From Paenibacillus humicola (GTDB lineage: Bacteria; Bacillota; Bacilli; Paenibacillales; Paenibacillaceae): a DNA stretch of 64,000 nucleotides. Positions within the stretch are counted from its first letter, which is position 1. Every line of letters begins with the position of its first letter. Shown in pieces: positions 44,601 to 54,037 of the stretch. The notes beneath the pieces were generated by a model that ran no database searches, was not told where the DNA came from, and was given only the letters and a program-made list of their open reading frames with translations. The stretch lies in the NCBI RefSeq assembly GCF_028826105.1, contig NZ_JAQGPL010000001.1:4676501-4740500 (forward strand), read 5' to 3'. A program made the translations under genes and the position numbers.

Positions 44601-46886
44601 TTACGGCTGCATCGATTTGTATTGACCGGGGGTCATGTGCACATATTTTTGAAACACGCGGGAGAAATTCCGTTCGGAATAACCGATTTTGGCCGCGATT
44701 TCGGAAATGCTCAGGTCCGTCTCCTTCATCAAAATCATCGCCGCATGAATTTTGCACTCGAGAACGTAATTCAAAAACGAAACGCCCATCTCTTTTTTGA
44801 ATAAACGGCTCAAATGGGAAGGGCTGACCCCGACCATATCCGCAATTGAGGAAAGCGACAAGTCTTCGCAGGCATGATCATGAATGTAACGGCTCACACG
44901 CTGAACGATCGTATGGACGTTGGAATGGCGCTCCCGGACGCCCTGGTACATCGGAAACAAATATTCTGCAAACCAGTCGTACACTTCACCGGGCGTTTTC
45001 CGTTCCTGCAGCTGATCGAACAGCCGGAGGTCCAGCCACTGCAAATACTCCGCTTCATAATCGGTTTCGCGCTCCAGCAGTTCCATGACGGCATAAAGAA
45101 GGGCATGGTATCCGTGCGAGACGATTTCATACGATTCGGAAATCCTCAGCGCACGAATATATTCCTCCAGACTTTTTCCGGCTTTTGCCTCGTCCCCGGA
45201 AATAAGCGCATCCACCACCGCTTGTTTCAGATGAAAGGGATAATAATAGACCCCTTTACGGGTCAAGGAATCGGCGATAAACAGAACCGCGTCGTCGTCC
45301 CGGTAAATCCGCCTTTGCAGCGCGTCAAGCGCTTCCTGATATGACCTTGGCATATCCTCGAAGCTTTCAACTATATTGCCGATGCCGACAAATACGGTCA
45401 GCTTCAGATACTGCCTGATCGCAGCGGATATTTGACGGGCGTATTGTTTGGCCTGCTGCAAAAAGATGCCGGAAGACGTATCCTGCTCCCCGTAGAGAAC
45501 GGCGATCGCCCTCAGCTTGCTGTCGTGAACGACGCTGCCGGACAAGCCATCCTTATCCAGCAGCTCCTTCATGACATTCTGGATGACAAACTTCAGAATC
45601 CGGTTATCCTTGGCATTGAACCGCCTGTCCTTGTGCAGGTTGCTGACCGTGACGATCAGAATCACATACTTGGACTGACCGGCGATCCGTTTAATCGAGT
45701 CATTCTCTTCAATTAGATGCTCGATAATGGAATTTTCTTCCATGAGCTTCTGAAGGAACTGCTCCACCAGCCCCGGATCCAAATGGTCGATTGTCTGCAT
45801 CAGGAGATCCGATTTTTCCTTCAAATGATTCAGACATTGCCGGATAAACGAAATCTCGTTCTGCGGAGAGGCGTTCTCCTTATACAAACGTTTGCCCAAG
45901 TTCAGCAGCTGCCGGATCGGCATATAGGCGCTGAAGGAAGCCGCCAGCGTCAGAAGAAGGCCGAGACTCAGGAAAAAGCAAAGGGTCGTCGTAAAAAACA
46001 TCCGGTTCCACTTTAAGCTTTCCGTCACTTCGCTGTACGGGATTTCCAGCAAATACGTTCGGCCCATCGGCGATTTCGAATAGGCATACAGCGTCTTGTT
46101 TTGGAAGAAATGCCCGGTACGTTCCGAATTGGCGGCTACGGTTTGCAAGGCCGTCCCCGGGACCGGAGCGCCTCCCGCTTGATTCGGAGCGAACTCCCCC
46201 GTGCCCAGCAAATACCGATTATGCTCATCCAGCACCAGAACGGACGCCTGCAGCGAAATGCCCAGTGAACCGACCAGATAGTTGTTGATCTCCTGGGTGC
46301 TCGCATAGATCATGACGAAGCCGTTCGGCTCGCGGTCGTTCGGTATCACCGGCAAATATTGGACATAGGAGAGGGAGCCTCTTTTTTTCCCCATCGGCAA
46401 ATACACCCAGCGCGCCTTTTTATCCAGACGTATCGCTTCCCGAATATCCGGACCGTCCGGGTAGGAGGCGGCGTCCACATACCCGTAATTATTCGACAGC
46501 ACCGCGCCAAACGGCTGATTGTAATACACCACATCGTTGATATAATCGTCCGCGTTTTTTGTGATTTCCAGCATTTTCATAATATTGCCGTGTAAAATCA
46601 GATCTTCATCGAAATGCGGTGCATACAAGGATTTTCGAATGATTTCGCTGGCGGCCAATCGGTAGGAGTCGAGTTCGAGGGTTTGAAGAATCTTTTCCAC
46701 GCGGTCCTGGGAGAGCATCAGCGAAGAATCCGCTTCATCCTCGATTTGACGAATGGTCGTTCGTTCCGCGTAATGATAGTAAACCGTGCCGATTAAAATA
46801 ATCGGCAAACAAACGGACAAGCAGCCTAGCGCCATGATCCGGACCAAATATTTTCGAAACCAAAGGAATTTAAACCACTTCCTCAT
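44601..46886 (-). CDS. Membrane-anchored AraC family regulator with extracellular sensor
   Basis: A 761-residue one-component regulator. The first helix (about 14-36) and second helix (about 295-318) flank an extracellular Cache-like sensor. A cytoplasmic segment follows, and the C-terminal 100 residues contain two AraC helix-turn-helix motifs (DLSLSSIADMVGVSPSHLSRLFK and LSISEIAAKIGYSERNFSRVFQ). This design is common in Paenibacillus next to sugar ABC operons and regulates them in response to external oligosaccharide or the binder. The start ATG at 46886 has GAGGGGG 9 bases upstream; a TTG at 46904 is less likely. Confidence 0.92.
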   Translation of the reverse strand: MRKWFKFLWFRKYLVRIMALGCLSVCLPIILIGTVYYHYAERTTIRQIEDEADSSLMLSQDRVEKILQTLELDSYRLAASEIIRKSLYAPHFDEDLILHGNIMKMLEITKNADDYINDVVYYNQPFGAVLSNNYGYVDAASYPDGPDIREAIRLDKKARWVYLPMGKKRGSLSYVQYLPVIPNDREPNGFVMIYASTQEINNYLVGSLGISLQASVLVLDEHNRYLLGTGEFAPNQAGGAPVPGTALQTVAANSERTGHFFQNKTLYAYSKSPMGRTYLLEIPYSEVTESLKWNRMFFTTTLCFFLSLGLLLTLAASFSAYMPIRQLLNLGKRLYKENASPQNEISFIRQCLNHLKEKSDLLMQTIDHLDPGLVEQFLQKLMEENSIIEHLIEENDSIKRIAGQSKYVILIVTVSNLHKDRRFNAKDNRILKFVIQNVMKELLDKDGLSGSVVHDSKLRAIAVLYGEQDTSSGIFLQQAKQYARQISAAIRQYLKLTVFVGIGNIVESFEDMPRSYQEALDALQRRIYRDDDAVLFIADSLTRKGVYYYPFHLKQAVVDALISGDEAKAGKSLEEYIRALRISESYEIVSHGYHALLYAVMELLERETDYEAEYLQWLDLRLFDQLQERKTPGEVYDWFAEYLFPMYQGVRERHSNVHTIVQRVSRYIHDHACEDLSLSSIADMVGVSPSHLSRLFKKEMGVSFLNYVLECKIHAAMILMKETDLSISEIAAKIGYSERNFSRVFQKYVHMTPGQYKSMQP

Positions 46887-47097
46887 CCTTCCCGTCCCCC
46901 TCAAGCTTCAATAGCCTTCTATTTGACTGCGCGTTCTCTGCCGCACGTGAGGTCCAACCGTTAAAAATGACGTGAGGAGGAGGCCGGCAGCGATTGGGGC
47001 GATGGAAAAGATGAATCCAAGACGCAGCGCCGATATTCTTTTCACCGGTCTTGACCGTCTCGGGAGCTGATGTTTCGGGAGCTAAGCGCATCATCAT
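46870..47097 (-). CDS. Possible 75-aa small protein overlapping the regulator start
   Basis: Opens with three consecutive ATGs (47097, 47094, 47091) preceded by AAGAGGTGTCAGCA, the same binding-site context as the TetM-like gene. It ends 17 bases inside the regulator gene. The product is not recognised and has no membrane segment. It may be a real upstream frame coupled to the regulator, or chance. The rest of the gap to 47399 holds only a terminator. Confidence 0.28.
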   Translation of the reverse strand: MMMRLAPETSAPETVKTGEKNIGAASWIHLFHRPNRCRPPPHVIFNGWTSRAAENAQSNRRLLKLEGDGKDEEVV

Positions 47098-47302
47098 TGC
47101 TGACACCTCTTGATCGCAAATATGTCCCGGAACGAATCAAAATGACGCCGGACCTATGTATAGCCTAACGGGAAAACCTGTTTTCGATAATAGCGGCGCT
47201 TGATCGGAATCGTAAAGTCGTTTGACGGCACGGGAAGAAAATAGCATGAGGATGTGTCAGCAGAGGAATGGAAATTCGTAAAGCGCAGACTCGCTTTTCA
47301 AC

Positions 47303-47337
47303 AAAAAAAGCCTTCGCCGCGGCCGCGGCAAAGACTC
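47303..47337 (-). terminator. Terminator of ECF sigma factor gene
   Basis: On the minus strand CTTTGCCGC-GGCC-GCGGCGAAG is followed by GCTTTTTTTG, 60-odd bases past the sigma factor stop. Confidence 0.8.
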
Positions 47338-47399
47338 TTAGGCAAAAAAAGGCTATCGACAACAGCGGCACGCAGCGAAAAAACCTGCTTCTGCTGCCG

Positions 47400-47972
47400 C
47401 TACAGCTCTCCCGTCATCAGCGCCGCCGTCCAGCGTTCAACCGCAAACTTGCGCGGCTTCCGCCCCGTTTTACGCGTTTTGACCGTATCCGCTTCCGGCG
47501 TTTCCGCCTGCTTGCGGAGCGCCTGCTTCGAACGGTGCAGCACCATCTTCACCGCCGGAACGCTGCAGCGCAGCTCGTCGGCAATATCCTGATACGTGTA
47601 GCGGAACACCTCGGCGAGCATCAGCATGTCGACCTCGCGTTCGGACAGCGACTCCGTCAGCCACTCGAGCAGTCCCCGGACGGAGGCATAGTTCTGGTCG
47701 TGGTGCGGCTGCTCCATCGCCTCTTCGATCGGGACGGTGACGCCGCGGCGCCGGCGGCACAGATCGATATGAAGATTGCGCGTAATTTTGTACAGCAGCG
47801 AGCGGGGGTGCTGAAACTCCCCTTTTTTCCGGTACATCTGAAAGGCGCGGAGCAGCGCTTCCTGCAGCAAATCCTCCGCTTCCCATTTGGATGCGGTCAA
47901 ATAGAGGCAGTAGGTCCGCAGCGGCCCCATATGCGGCTTGATGACGTCCTCGAATTCAGTCCACGGCTTCAT
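47400..47972 (-). CDS. ECF-type RNA polymerase sigma factor
   Basis: A 190-residue sigma-70-family factor with only regions 2 and 4. Region 2 is WEAEDLLQEALLRAFQMYRK through YKITRNLHIDLCRRRR (about residues 28-75). Region 4 is LSEREVDMLMLAEVFRYTYQDIADELRCSVPAVKMVLHRSKQALRK (about 105-150). A basic 35-residue tail follows. GGAGG precedes the ATG at 47972. No anti-sigma gene is adjacent, so its control is unclear. Confidence 0.92.
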   Translation of the reverse strand: MKPWTEFEDVIKPHMGPLRTYCLYLTASKWEAEDLLQEALLRAFQMYRKKGEFQHPRSLLYKITRNLHIDLCRRRRGVTVPIEEAMEQPHHDQNYASVRGLLEWLTESLSEREVDMLMLAEVFRYTYQDIADELRCSVPAVKMVLHRSKQALRKQAETPEADTVKTRKTGRKPRKFAVERWTAALMTGEL

Positions 47973-48038
47973 AGCAGGCGGCCTCCCGATCGTCAGGCGT
48001 TGTTGCTCAGATTCGCACACGATCAGTGTACCAGCGGA

Positions 48039-48671
48039 TTATGAACCTGATGTGAAAATGATCGATTTCGCCTTCCGCCGCCCGCCGCCGAGTCTCCCGC
48101 GCTCATAACGCCGATACAGCAGGATGCAGAACGCCATCCAGCAGCCGCTCGCCCAGTAGCCCCCAAGCACATCCGAAGGGTAATGAACGCCCAGGTAAAT
48201 CCGGCTGAGGCCGATACATGCGATCATGCAGAAGCTGAATGCGAGCAGAACGAGCCGCCAGCCCCGCGAAGACAAGTGCCGCCAAAGCAAATAAACGAGC
48301 AGGCCGTAAAAGGTGAGCGACGCCATCGCGTGGCCGCTCGGATAGCTGTACCCGGTTTCCGCCACGATTCGGTGAATATCCGGACGCGCTCTGTGATAGA
48401 TCCGCTTAAGCAGCTCGTTCAGCAGCGTCGAGCCGAGCATGCCGCCGGTGAGCAGCGCCAGCTCCCGCCGGTGCTTCAGCAGGAAGAACAGCAGGACGGC
48501 CGTTCCGAGCACGAGCGGGATGACGACTTTGGACGAGCCGATTGCGGTAAACCGCTCCGCGGCGGCCGTCATCGCAGCGTTCTCGCGACCTTGCACCGCA
48601 TGGATAATCGATAAGTCGAAACGTTCCAGCCTCCCGCCGGCGGCAAGCAGCAGCAGCCATAAGGTCCACAT
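48039..48671 (-). CDS. PAP2 family membrane phosphatase
   Basis: A 210-residue membrane protein with about five helices and all three PAP2 motifs: KRIYHRARPD, YPSGHAM and SRIYLGVHYPSDVLGG. Members hydrolyse lipid phosphates such as undecaprenyl pyrophosphate or phosphatidic acid on the outer membrane face. The ATG at 48671 has GGGGGAG 6 bases upstream. It lies between germination operon 3 and the sigma factor gene on the same strand, with no evident coupling to either. Confidence 0.93.
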   Translation of the reverse strand: MWTLWLLLLAAGGRLERFDLSIIHAVQGRENAAMTAAAERFTAIGSSKVVIPLVLGTAVLLFFLLKHRRELALLTGGMLGSTLLNELLKRIYHRARPDIHRIVAETGYSYPSGHAMASLTFYGLLVYLLWRHLSSRGWRLVLLAFSFCMIACIGLSRIYLGVHYPSDVLGGYWASGCWMAFCILLYRRYERGRLGGGRRKAKSIIFTSGS

Positions 48672-48741
48672 GTTCTCTCTCCCCCAGGTCAACAAAAATA
48701 CCCCTTCCCATTATATTGAAAAGAGGTACGATTACATAGAT

Positions 48742-49851
48742 TTATCTTCCGGCCTTCGGCCTTTTTCTAGCGCGAATCGCTGCCGCGATCCACACGAGCA
48801 GCGGAATGAGCACCATGTTGATGGGAAGAACGTACATCTGAAAGACGGTTTGGGCGTACACCATATTCGTCGAAACGATGTTCTTCGGCAGCAGGCCGCC
48901 GATGATGCCGACCGCCACGACAAGCCAGATCAGCCGCTTCCACTTCTTCAGCTTCAGCCATTGGGAGAAGCTGTAAGCGGTAATGAAGAGGTACATCGAC
49001 AGCTTGATAATATAACTGTACAGCCAGATCAGGATGCCGACCGGATCGATCCGTTCCACGAAACCCCCTAACGATACGAAACGAACCGCGCCGTAAGCGG
49101 GGTACCACATTTTTTCCGCAAAATCGGGACCGAACAGCGTCAGGACAATCACGATACACATCGCCAAAAACAGCCAGGCCAGCCCGACGCCGATCAGCGT
49201 ATAGCGGTAAACCCCTTTGGGAGAATCGATGAACGGATACAAAAAAATGAGCAGCACGGCTTCGCCCAGAAACCCGGTCATATAGACCGATCCGCGGGCA
49301 ATTTCCTTCCATCCTGTATCGACATACACGGGGAGTACATAATGCCAATTGACGTCCTTCATCAGCGCCACAATCAGAACAAGCAGCAGAAAATAAATGA
49401 ACGGTCCCAGAAATTCGCTGGAGCGGGCGATCCCTTCGATACCGCTTAGCGCCACATAGACCGTGATGATGCCGATCAGTACGAGAACCGCCCAGACCGG
49501 CGTTTCCTGCAGCAGGGTGATCGTAATGAAATCCGCGCCCTGCCGCATGATGACCGGGATCACCGAGAACAGCATGATAAAATAGGGCACCACGATCAGC
49601 CTGCCGCACCATTTGCCGAACAGCACCTGCGTATATTCGACGAACGTCATTTTGGGAAAATAGGAGCCGATCTTCACCGCGAGATAGGTGATAAACAGCG
49701 CGGAAGCGCCCGACAGCAGCGCGGCGATCCATACATCCTGCTTGGCGTGCTCAAACGTCGGAGCAAAGGTCAGCAGCACGGTGGCTCCGAATTCCATCGT
49801 CGCCAGCATCCATAAAATCTGGTTTCCCGATATTTTCATCACCGGCTTCAT
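48742..49851 (-). CDS. GerB family spore germination permease (operon 3)
   Basis: A 369-residue, ten-helix protein of the GerAB/APC type (start KISGNQILWMLATMEFGATV; LPVYVDTGWKEIARGSVYM in the middle). The start overlaps the gerC stop by 4 bases, with AAGGAGGGGG upstream. It is the last gene of the operon (order A, C, B). No D-type gene follows; only 70 bases separate it from the PAP2 gene. Confidence 0.94.
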   Translation of the reverse strand: MKPVMKISGNQILWMLATMEFGATVLLTFAPTFEHAKQDVWIAALLSGASALFITYLAVKIGSYFPKMTFVEYTQVLFGKWCGRLIVVPYFIMLFSVIPVIMRQGADFITITLLQETPVWAVLVLIGIITVYVALSGIEGIARSSEFLGPFIYFLLLVLIVALMKDVNWHYVLPVYVDTGWKEIARGSVYMTGFLGEAVLLIFLYPFIDSPKGVYRYTLIGVGLAWLFLAMCIVIVLTLFGPDFAEKMWYPAYGAVRFVSLGGFVERIDPVGILIWLYSYIIKLSMYLFITAYSFSQWLKLKKWKRLIWLVVAVGIIGGLLPKNIVSTNMVYAQTVFQMYVLPINMVLIPLLVWIAAAIRARKRPKAGR

Positions 49852-51026
49852 GGCATGCCCCCTCCTTGCGGTAAGTGCGCCGGCGTGCCGGTCAGCCCGA
49901 CCCGGGAGATGACGACGCGCGATACGATCGTCACATTCGCTTCGGGGAACTTCTCCTCCCAATTGTTCTTCATCTTCTTCCAGACGAAGGGATGCTGGCG
50001 GTGAAGCTTTTGCCCGAAATGAAAAATATCCGTCTTGTATACCGTTTGCGTCCGGCGGACCATCTTCATCACCTCGGTTTCCAAGGCGGCGTTCAGCTGA
50101 CGCTCAAAGTCCTCGATTCGGTGCGGTTTGGATAAATTGACGTCCGTCTCGTTCTCGCGAAGAAAACCTTTGCCGCCGAGCTCGATCCGGAAGGACGGTT
50201 TGCCGTTTACCGCCGATGAGCGAATCGTTCCCTTCAAATGCTCGATTTCGACTGAAATCGGCTGCTTCGATTCATCGGCAGGCAGCGTATAGGCAAACGT
50301 CCGGAAATGCTGATTTAACATCCAGAGCCGCAGAAGCGACTCCGCTTCGTTCAAATATCCAACCAGCCGGAGATCCTTCGTAAACACCCCGCTCCCGGCG
50401 TATTTAATAGCCGGATGATCGCCTTCGACGGGTTCAATCTTAAACGCGGGTATGACCGGGCAGCTGCTCGGATCGCTCGAATCGACCAGCAGCTCGAGAA
50501 ACGAATTGAGCGCCTTGCCGCCGATCGTCGCATAGAGCTTGTTGAATCCCATGACCGGCACCCGCTCAAACGGCCGGTTGGCATCCAGCATTTCGCTCGC
50601 CGTTCCTCCCTTGACGACGAAAATTTCGGTACGCAGCCGAACATTGGGGTTGCGGCTGTACTCGTCGATGATATGGGCCAGACCGTGACGGGCCAGACGT
50701 TCGCCGAGAAATATATTTTGCCGGTGGCCGGCAAACAGAAAACGGGACGTTTTTTGCTGGATGCCCCCTGCGACGTCCAGAATGCTTTTTCCCGATGCCG
50801 AAAGGGTAACGTACCGGCGGCCGGCCTGGCCGCCCCCGGATTGCGAAACCGCCAGCGCGGACGGCAGAGCAATTTGGGCCGTGCCCTTGTATTTGCCGGC
50901 CTCTTCGAGGTCCATCCCCCAGCCGAGAATAAAGCCGACTTCCTTCAGCTCGTGCTTGCTCCAACAGCCGGTCGGAATCAGGATCAATACGATGAGCAGC
51001 AGGCATCGAATCGCAATTTTACGCAT
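49848..51026 (-). CDS. GerC family germination lipoprotein (operon 3)
   Basis: A 392-residue lipoprotein with lipobox LIPTGC (Cys21) and the family start CWSKHELKEVGFILGWGMDL. Late KTDIFHFGQKLHRQHPFVWKKM is the usual GerC landmark. GGGGG lies before the ATG at 51026. It sits 25 bases after gerA and overlaps gerB. Confidence 0.95.
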   Translation of the reverse strand: MRKIAIRCLLLIVLILIPTGCWSKHELKEVGFILGWGMDLEEAGKYKGTAQIALPSALAVSQSGGGQAGRRYVTLSASGKSILDVAGGIQQKTSRFLFAGHRQNIFLGERLARHGLAHIIDEYSRNPNVRLRTEIFVVKGGTASEMLDANRPFERVPVMGFNKLYATIGGKALNSFLELLVDSSDPSSCPVIPAFKIEPVEGDHPAIKYAGSGVFTKDLRLVGYLNEAESLLRLWMLNQHFRTFAYTLPADESKQPISVEIEHLKGTIRSSAVNGKPSFRIELGGKGFLRENETDVNLSKPHRIEDFERQLNAALETEVMKMVRRTQTVYKTDIFHFGQKLHRQHPFVWKKMKNNWEEKFPEANVTIVSRVVISRVGLTGTPAHLPQGGGMP

Positions 51027-51051
51027 GGCGGTTCCCCCGTCGCGTTGCAGG

Positions 51052-52590
51052 TTATACGGTCCCCCGCCGTTTCAAGCCGCCCGCGACGCTTTTCGGCAGG
51101 AAGGGCTGGAGCCATCTGGGGACGCGGACGATGACATCGTTCAAATTCCGCTTCGACAGCGGGGCGACCGGACTGAAATAGAGAACGCCGAACGACCTGA
51201 GATTGACGAGATGGCAGAGAATGGCGACAAGGCCGACGCCCAGGCCGACGAGACCGAACATGCCAGACAGGAACAGCAGCGGGAACCGGAGCATTCGGAA
51301 CCCGATGCCGAAGCTGTAGCGCGGAATGGCGAATGACGCGATGCCCGTAATCGAGACGACGATAACCATCGGAGCCGAGATAACGCCGGCCTGCACGGCC
51401 GCCTGCCCGATCACGAGCGCCCCGACGATGCTGATCGCGGATCCGACGTGCTTCGGCAGACGGATGCCCGCTTCCCGCAGCGCTTCGAACAGAAACTCCA
51501 TAATAAGCGCTTCGATAATGGCGGGAAAAGGGCTCGGCTCGGTCGCGGACGAGAAGCTGAGCAGCAGGTCGGTCGGCATCATCTGCGGGTGAAAGGTCGT
51601 AATCGCCACGTAAATCGACGGCAGGGTCAGCGACAGAAACAGCAGCAGCATGCGCAGCGCCCGGATGAGCGACGTATAAATAAACCGCTCGTAATAATCC
51701 TCCGACGCCTGAATGCCTCCCCAGAACGTATAAGGGGCAATGAGCGCAAAGGGCGAGCCGTCGGCCATGATGCCGACCTTGCCCTCCAGCAGATTCGCCG
51801 CCAGTACGTCCGGCCGTTCGGTATTTTGGAGCTGCGGGAACGGGGAATAATGCTTCTCCTCCAGCCATTCCTCCAATAACCCGCTGTCGAGCACGGCGTC
51901 GAGCTTGATTTCCGACAGCCGACGGCGCACCTCCTGCAGAACGGTTTCGTTGACGACTCCGCTCAGATAAACGACGGCGACCATCGTATTCGAGATGCTG
52001 CCGATCGTCATATACTCGATTTTCAGCCGTTCGCTTCTCAGCTTGATCCGCATCAGATTCGAATTGATGACGATATCCTCGATGAAGCCCGCCCGCGGTC
52101 CGCGCAGCGACAGCTCCGACGAGGGCTCTTCGATCGAACGGTGCTCGGAGCCGCAGATGGCCGCCAGGATAGCCTTCGGAGATCCGTCGAGAAGGATGCA
52201 GACATGGCCGGTCAGCAGACTGGACGAGATTTTCCGGATATTCCCGTCCTCGAAGGAAAGCGGCAGGCGAAGCACTTGCATCTGGAGGTGCTGCGCCAAA
52301 TCGGCGCCTTTCAACAATTCCGGCACCGCGCTTTGCGACAGAAGCGGGTTTAGGATAAGCTGTTCGAGCAAAAAGCTTTGCGTCATGCCGTGAAAATAAA
52401 CGATCAGCACTTCCGTCCCGTTCGGCAGGAGATAAGGCTGCATTTTGAGGTCGCCGCAGCGTTCGAAAATCCGGAGAAGCGTCTCCTTGTCCGATTGCAG
52501 CCGGCCCGACAGCTTCGCGTTCTCCGGAATACCGGATTCCGGCACGGCCATCCCTGCTTGTTGGTCCCCGACGCGAGTTTTGACGGCCAT
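51052..52590 (-). CDS. GerA family spore germination receptor, A subunit (operon 3)
   Basis: A 512-residue GerA/GerKA-type protein. The N-terminal domain carries DSGLLEEWLEEKHYSPFPQLQNTERPDVLAANLLEGKVGIMADGSPF, and the membrane domain has VAITTFHPQMMPTDLL and LREAGIRLPKHVGSAISIVGALVIGQAAV. The ATG at 52590 has GGAGGTG 6 bases upstream; the TTG at 52605 overlaps that site. It is the most divergent of the three A subunits at its N-terminus, suggesting a different germinant. Confidence 0.95.
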   Translation of the reverse strand: MAVKTRVGDQQAGMAVPESGIPENAKLSGRLQSDKETLLRIFERCGDLKMQPYLLPNGTEVLIVYFHGMTQSFLLEQLILNPLLSQSAVPELLKGADLAQHLQMQVLRLPLSFEDGNIRKISSSLLTGHVCILLDGSPKAILAAICGSEHRSIEEPSSELSLRGPRAGFIEDIVINSNLMRIKLRSERLKIEYMTIGSISNTMVAVVYLSGVVNETVLQEVRRRLSEIKLDAVLDSGLLEEWLEEKHYSPFPQLQNTERPDVLAANLLEGKVGIMADGSPFALIAPYTFWGGIQASEDYYERFIYTSLIRALRMLLLFLSLTLPSIYVAITTFHPQMMPTDLLLSFSSATEPSPFPAIIEALIMEFLFEALREAGIRLPKHVGSAISIVGALVIGQAAVQAGVISAPMVIVVSITGIASFAIPRYSFGIGFRMLRFPLLFLSGMFGLVGLGVGLVAILCHLVNLRSFGVLYFSPVAPLSKRNLNDVIVRVPRWLQPFLPKSVAGGLKRRGTV

Positions 52591-52616
52591 CGGCGCCACC
52601 TCCAAAATTAACGGTT

Positions 52617-52690
52617 TTTGTATATTTCCCTAGATTTATTCCAATCATTCGGCCCGTTTACAATATTGCCGGCGGCTTTGTATATTTTCC
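52617..52690 (-). repeat. Direct repeat in control region of germination operon 3
   Basis: TTTGTATATTTCCC (52617-52630) and TTTGTATATTTTCC (52677-52690) differ at one base and lie 60 bases apart in an AT-rich stretch. On the minus strand CGAATG, 18 bases, AATATACA resembles a sporulation sigma-G promoter (TGAATA/CATACTA type) and overlaps the downstream copy. Promoter use is inferred. Confidence 0.45.
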
Positions 52691-52787
52691 AAATCTCGCG
52701 AGATGCATAAACGAAATTCCGTTTTGAATGAACCGTTTTTTTGGAGACGTGATAAAATGGATTGGGGAATGAAGGGGGTTCATCATC

Positions 52788-53285
52788 GTGCGGAAAAGAA
52801 CTGTACTTGTGTTGTTCTTCATTGCATGGATGAATTTAACGGGTTGTCAAAGCACAACGTTAAACGAGGCAGACAAGACGAAATTCATTCAAGAAAACAA
52901 CCTTACATCCTCCATTGAGCTTGCTGATCAAGACAGGTACTACTTTTTTGCGGAATCCGCCGGCAAGGTCGATATTTATGTATTAAAGGGCAAAAAGTCT
53001 GCAAAATTCATATCCTCTCATACCGAACTTCAAAAAAATGATACTCCAATCTATTTAGGGGGATTGGATCCGGGGTATGTCGGCATGTATATGACAAGCC
53101 AAGAAATTATCGACAGAACGAAAACGATAAGAGTAAAAATTCACGATGAATCCTTCGACTATAATTTCCCTAAACAAAAGGCGCACATAATCAAGAATGA
53201 ATGGATCACCGATTATGGTTTTAGAATGACATTTTTGGATGATGCCGGGAATGTTATATTCGAATATGGGAACCCGGTGTTTTAG
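52788..53285 (+). CDS. Small AT-rich lipoprotein of unknown function
   Basis: A 165-residue protein starting at GTG, with AAGGGGG upstream. It has a lipobox NLTGC (Cys20) and a mature domain of mixed strands with many Lys and Asp. I do not recognise a family. Its base composition is clearly more AT-rich than its neighbours, with AAA, ATT and AAT codons, which suggests recent transfer or different selection. It is divergent from germination operon 3 and convergent with the DUF1992 gene. It would be anchored on the outer face of the membrane. Confidence 0.82.
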   Translation: MRKRTVLVLFFIAWMNLTGCQSTTLNEADKTKFIQENNLTSSIELADQDRYYFFAESAGKVDIYVLKGKKSAKFISSHTELQKNDTPIYLGGLDPGYVGMYMTSQEIIDRTKTIRVKIHDESFDYNFPKQKAHIIKNEWITDYGFRMTFLDDAGNVIFEYGNPVF

Positions 53286-53334
53286 TGCGTGAGGATTACG
53301 CGCCGATTGCCCACAATTAACGGTTCATAAGAAA

Positions 53335-53360
53335 AAGGCTCGGAGCTGGATCCGAGCCTT
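53335..53360. terminator. Terminator between lipoprotein and DUF1992 gene
   Basis: A perfect 10-bp stem AAGGCTCGGA/TCCGAGCCTT with a 6-base loop. The minus side is followed by TTTCTT after the CCTT, so it mainly serves the minus-strand DUF1992 gene. Confidence 0.82.
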
Positions 53361-53403
53361 GACCACTTTTACGCGGCGACCTGGTTGCGTTACCGGTCAC
53401 CTA

Positions 53404-53826
53404 TTATTCCCATTTGCTGTACTGCTGCTTGAAGTCGGCGGCGGTAATTTTCATTTTCTGCAAAAAAGGAGTCGGGACAATTTTATTGTACGCCGTAATT
53501 TTCCGGTTAATCTGTTCGATCCGGGCCGCCGTATCGGCGGCAGGATCGCGGTCCGAGGCTGTGATGAGCGCCAGGAGCTCGCCGCGGATTTCTTTCTGCA
53601 GCATCAGCCATTTCGGCAGCACGTTCGCTTCCTTCAGCACATGCTGAAGCGGGTCGCCGGATTGCAGCTTTAGCGGCTTTCCTTTTCCCGTCAGCGTGTC
53701 GAGTCCGCCCTTCTTCACGAATTCCATGAATGCGTCGTCGACCAGGCCTGGAACGGTCGGCCGATCTTTTTCCCGCTCCGTCTCCCCGCTTTGACCTCTC
53801 TTTTCCTGCTCCCCGTCATGCTCCAT
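53404..53826 (-). CDS. DUF1992 (DnaJ-homologue subfamily C member 28-like) protein
   Basis: A 140-residue protein. After a charged 25-residue leader it has the DUF1992 core: AFMEFVKKGGLDTLTGKGKPLKL followed by VLKEANVLPKWLMLQKEI and a helical tail ending FKQQYSKWE. Despite the name it lacks a J domain and the HPD motif. Function is unknown in bacteria. GGAGGGAG lies before the ATG. Confidence 0.88.
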   Translation of the reverse strand: MEHDGEQEKRGQSGETEREKDRPTVPGLVDDAFMEFVKKGGLDTLTGKGKPLKLQSGDPLQHVLKEANVLPKWLMLQKEIRGELLALITASDRDPAADTAARIEQINRKITAYNKIVPTPFLQKMKITAADFKQQYSKWE

Positions 53827-54037
53827 GCAGCACAGCTCCCTCCATGAAAGATGATGTCAGGCTTCTGATTTCATCATACCTGGAGCATGCTTGCAGCGGG
53901 ACTGTCAACGGTGAAGAATGGTTGACATTTCGGTTTCTCCCTACCTGTGGGTTAACATTTCCGGGTTCACGAACATAATAGTTCTATAGGGGAATATGCA
54001 TGAGCCGGAATAAATGTCGGAAGTCAATATGCATTCC

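Noticed and set aside
50984..52648. A 554-codon minus-strand frame overlapping gerA of operon 3
   Set aside because: It is out of frame with the recognisable GerA protein, arginine-rich and without a family match.
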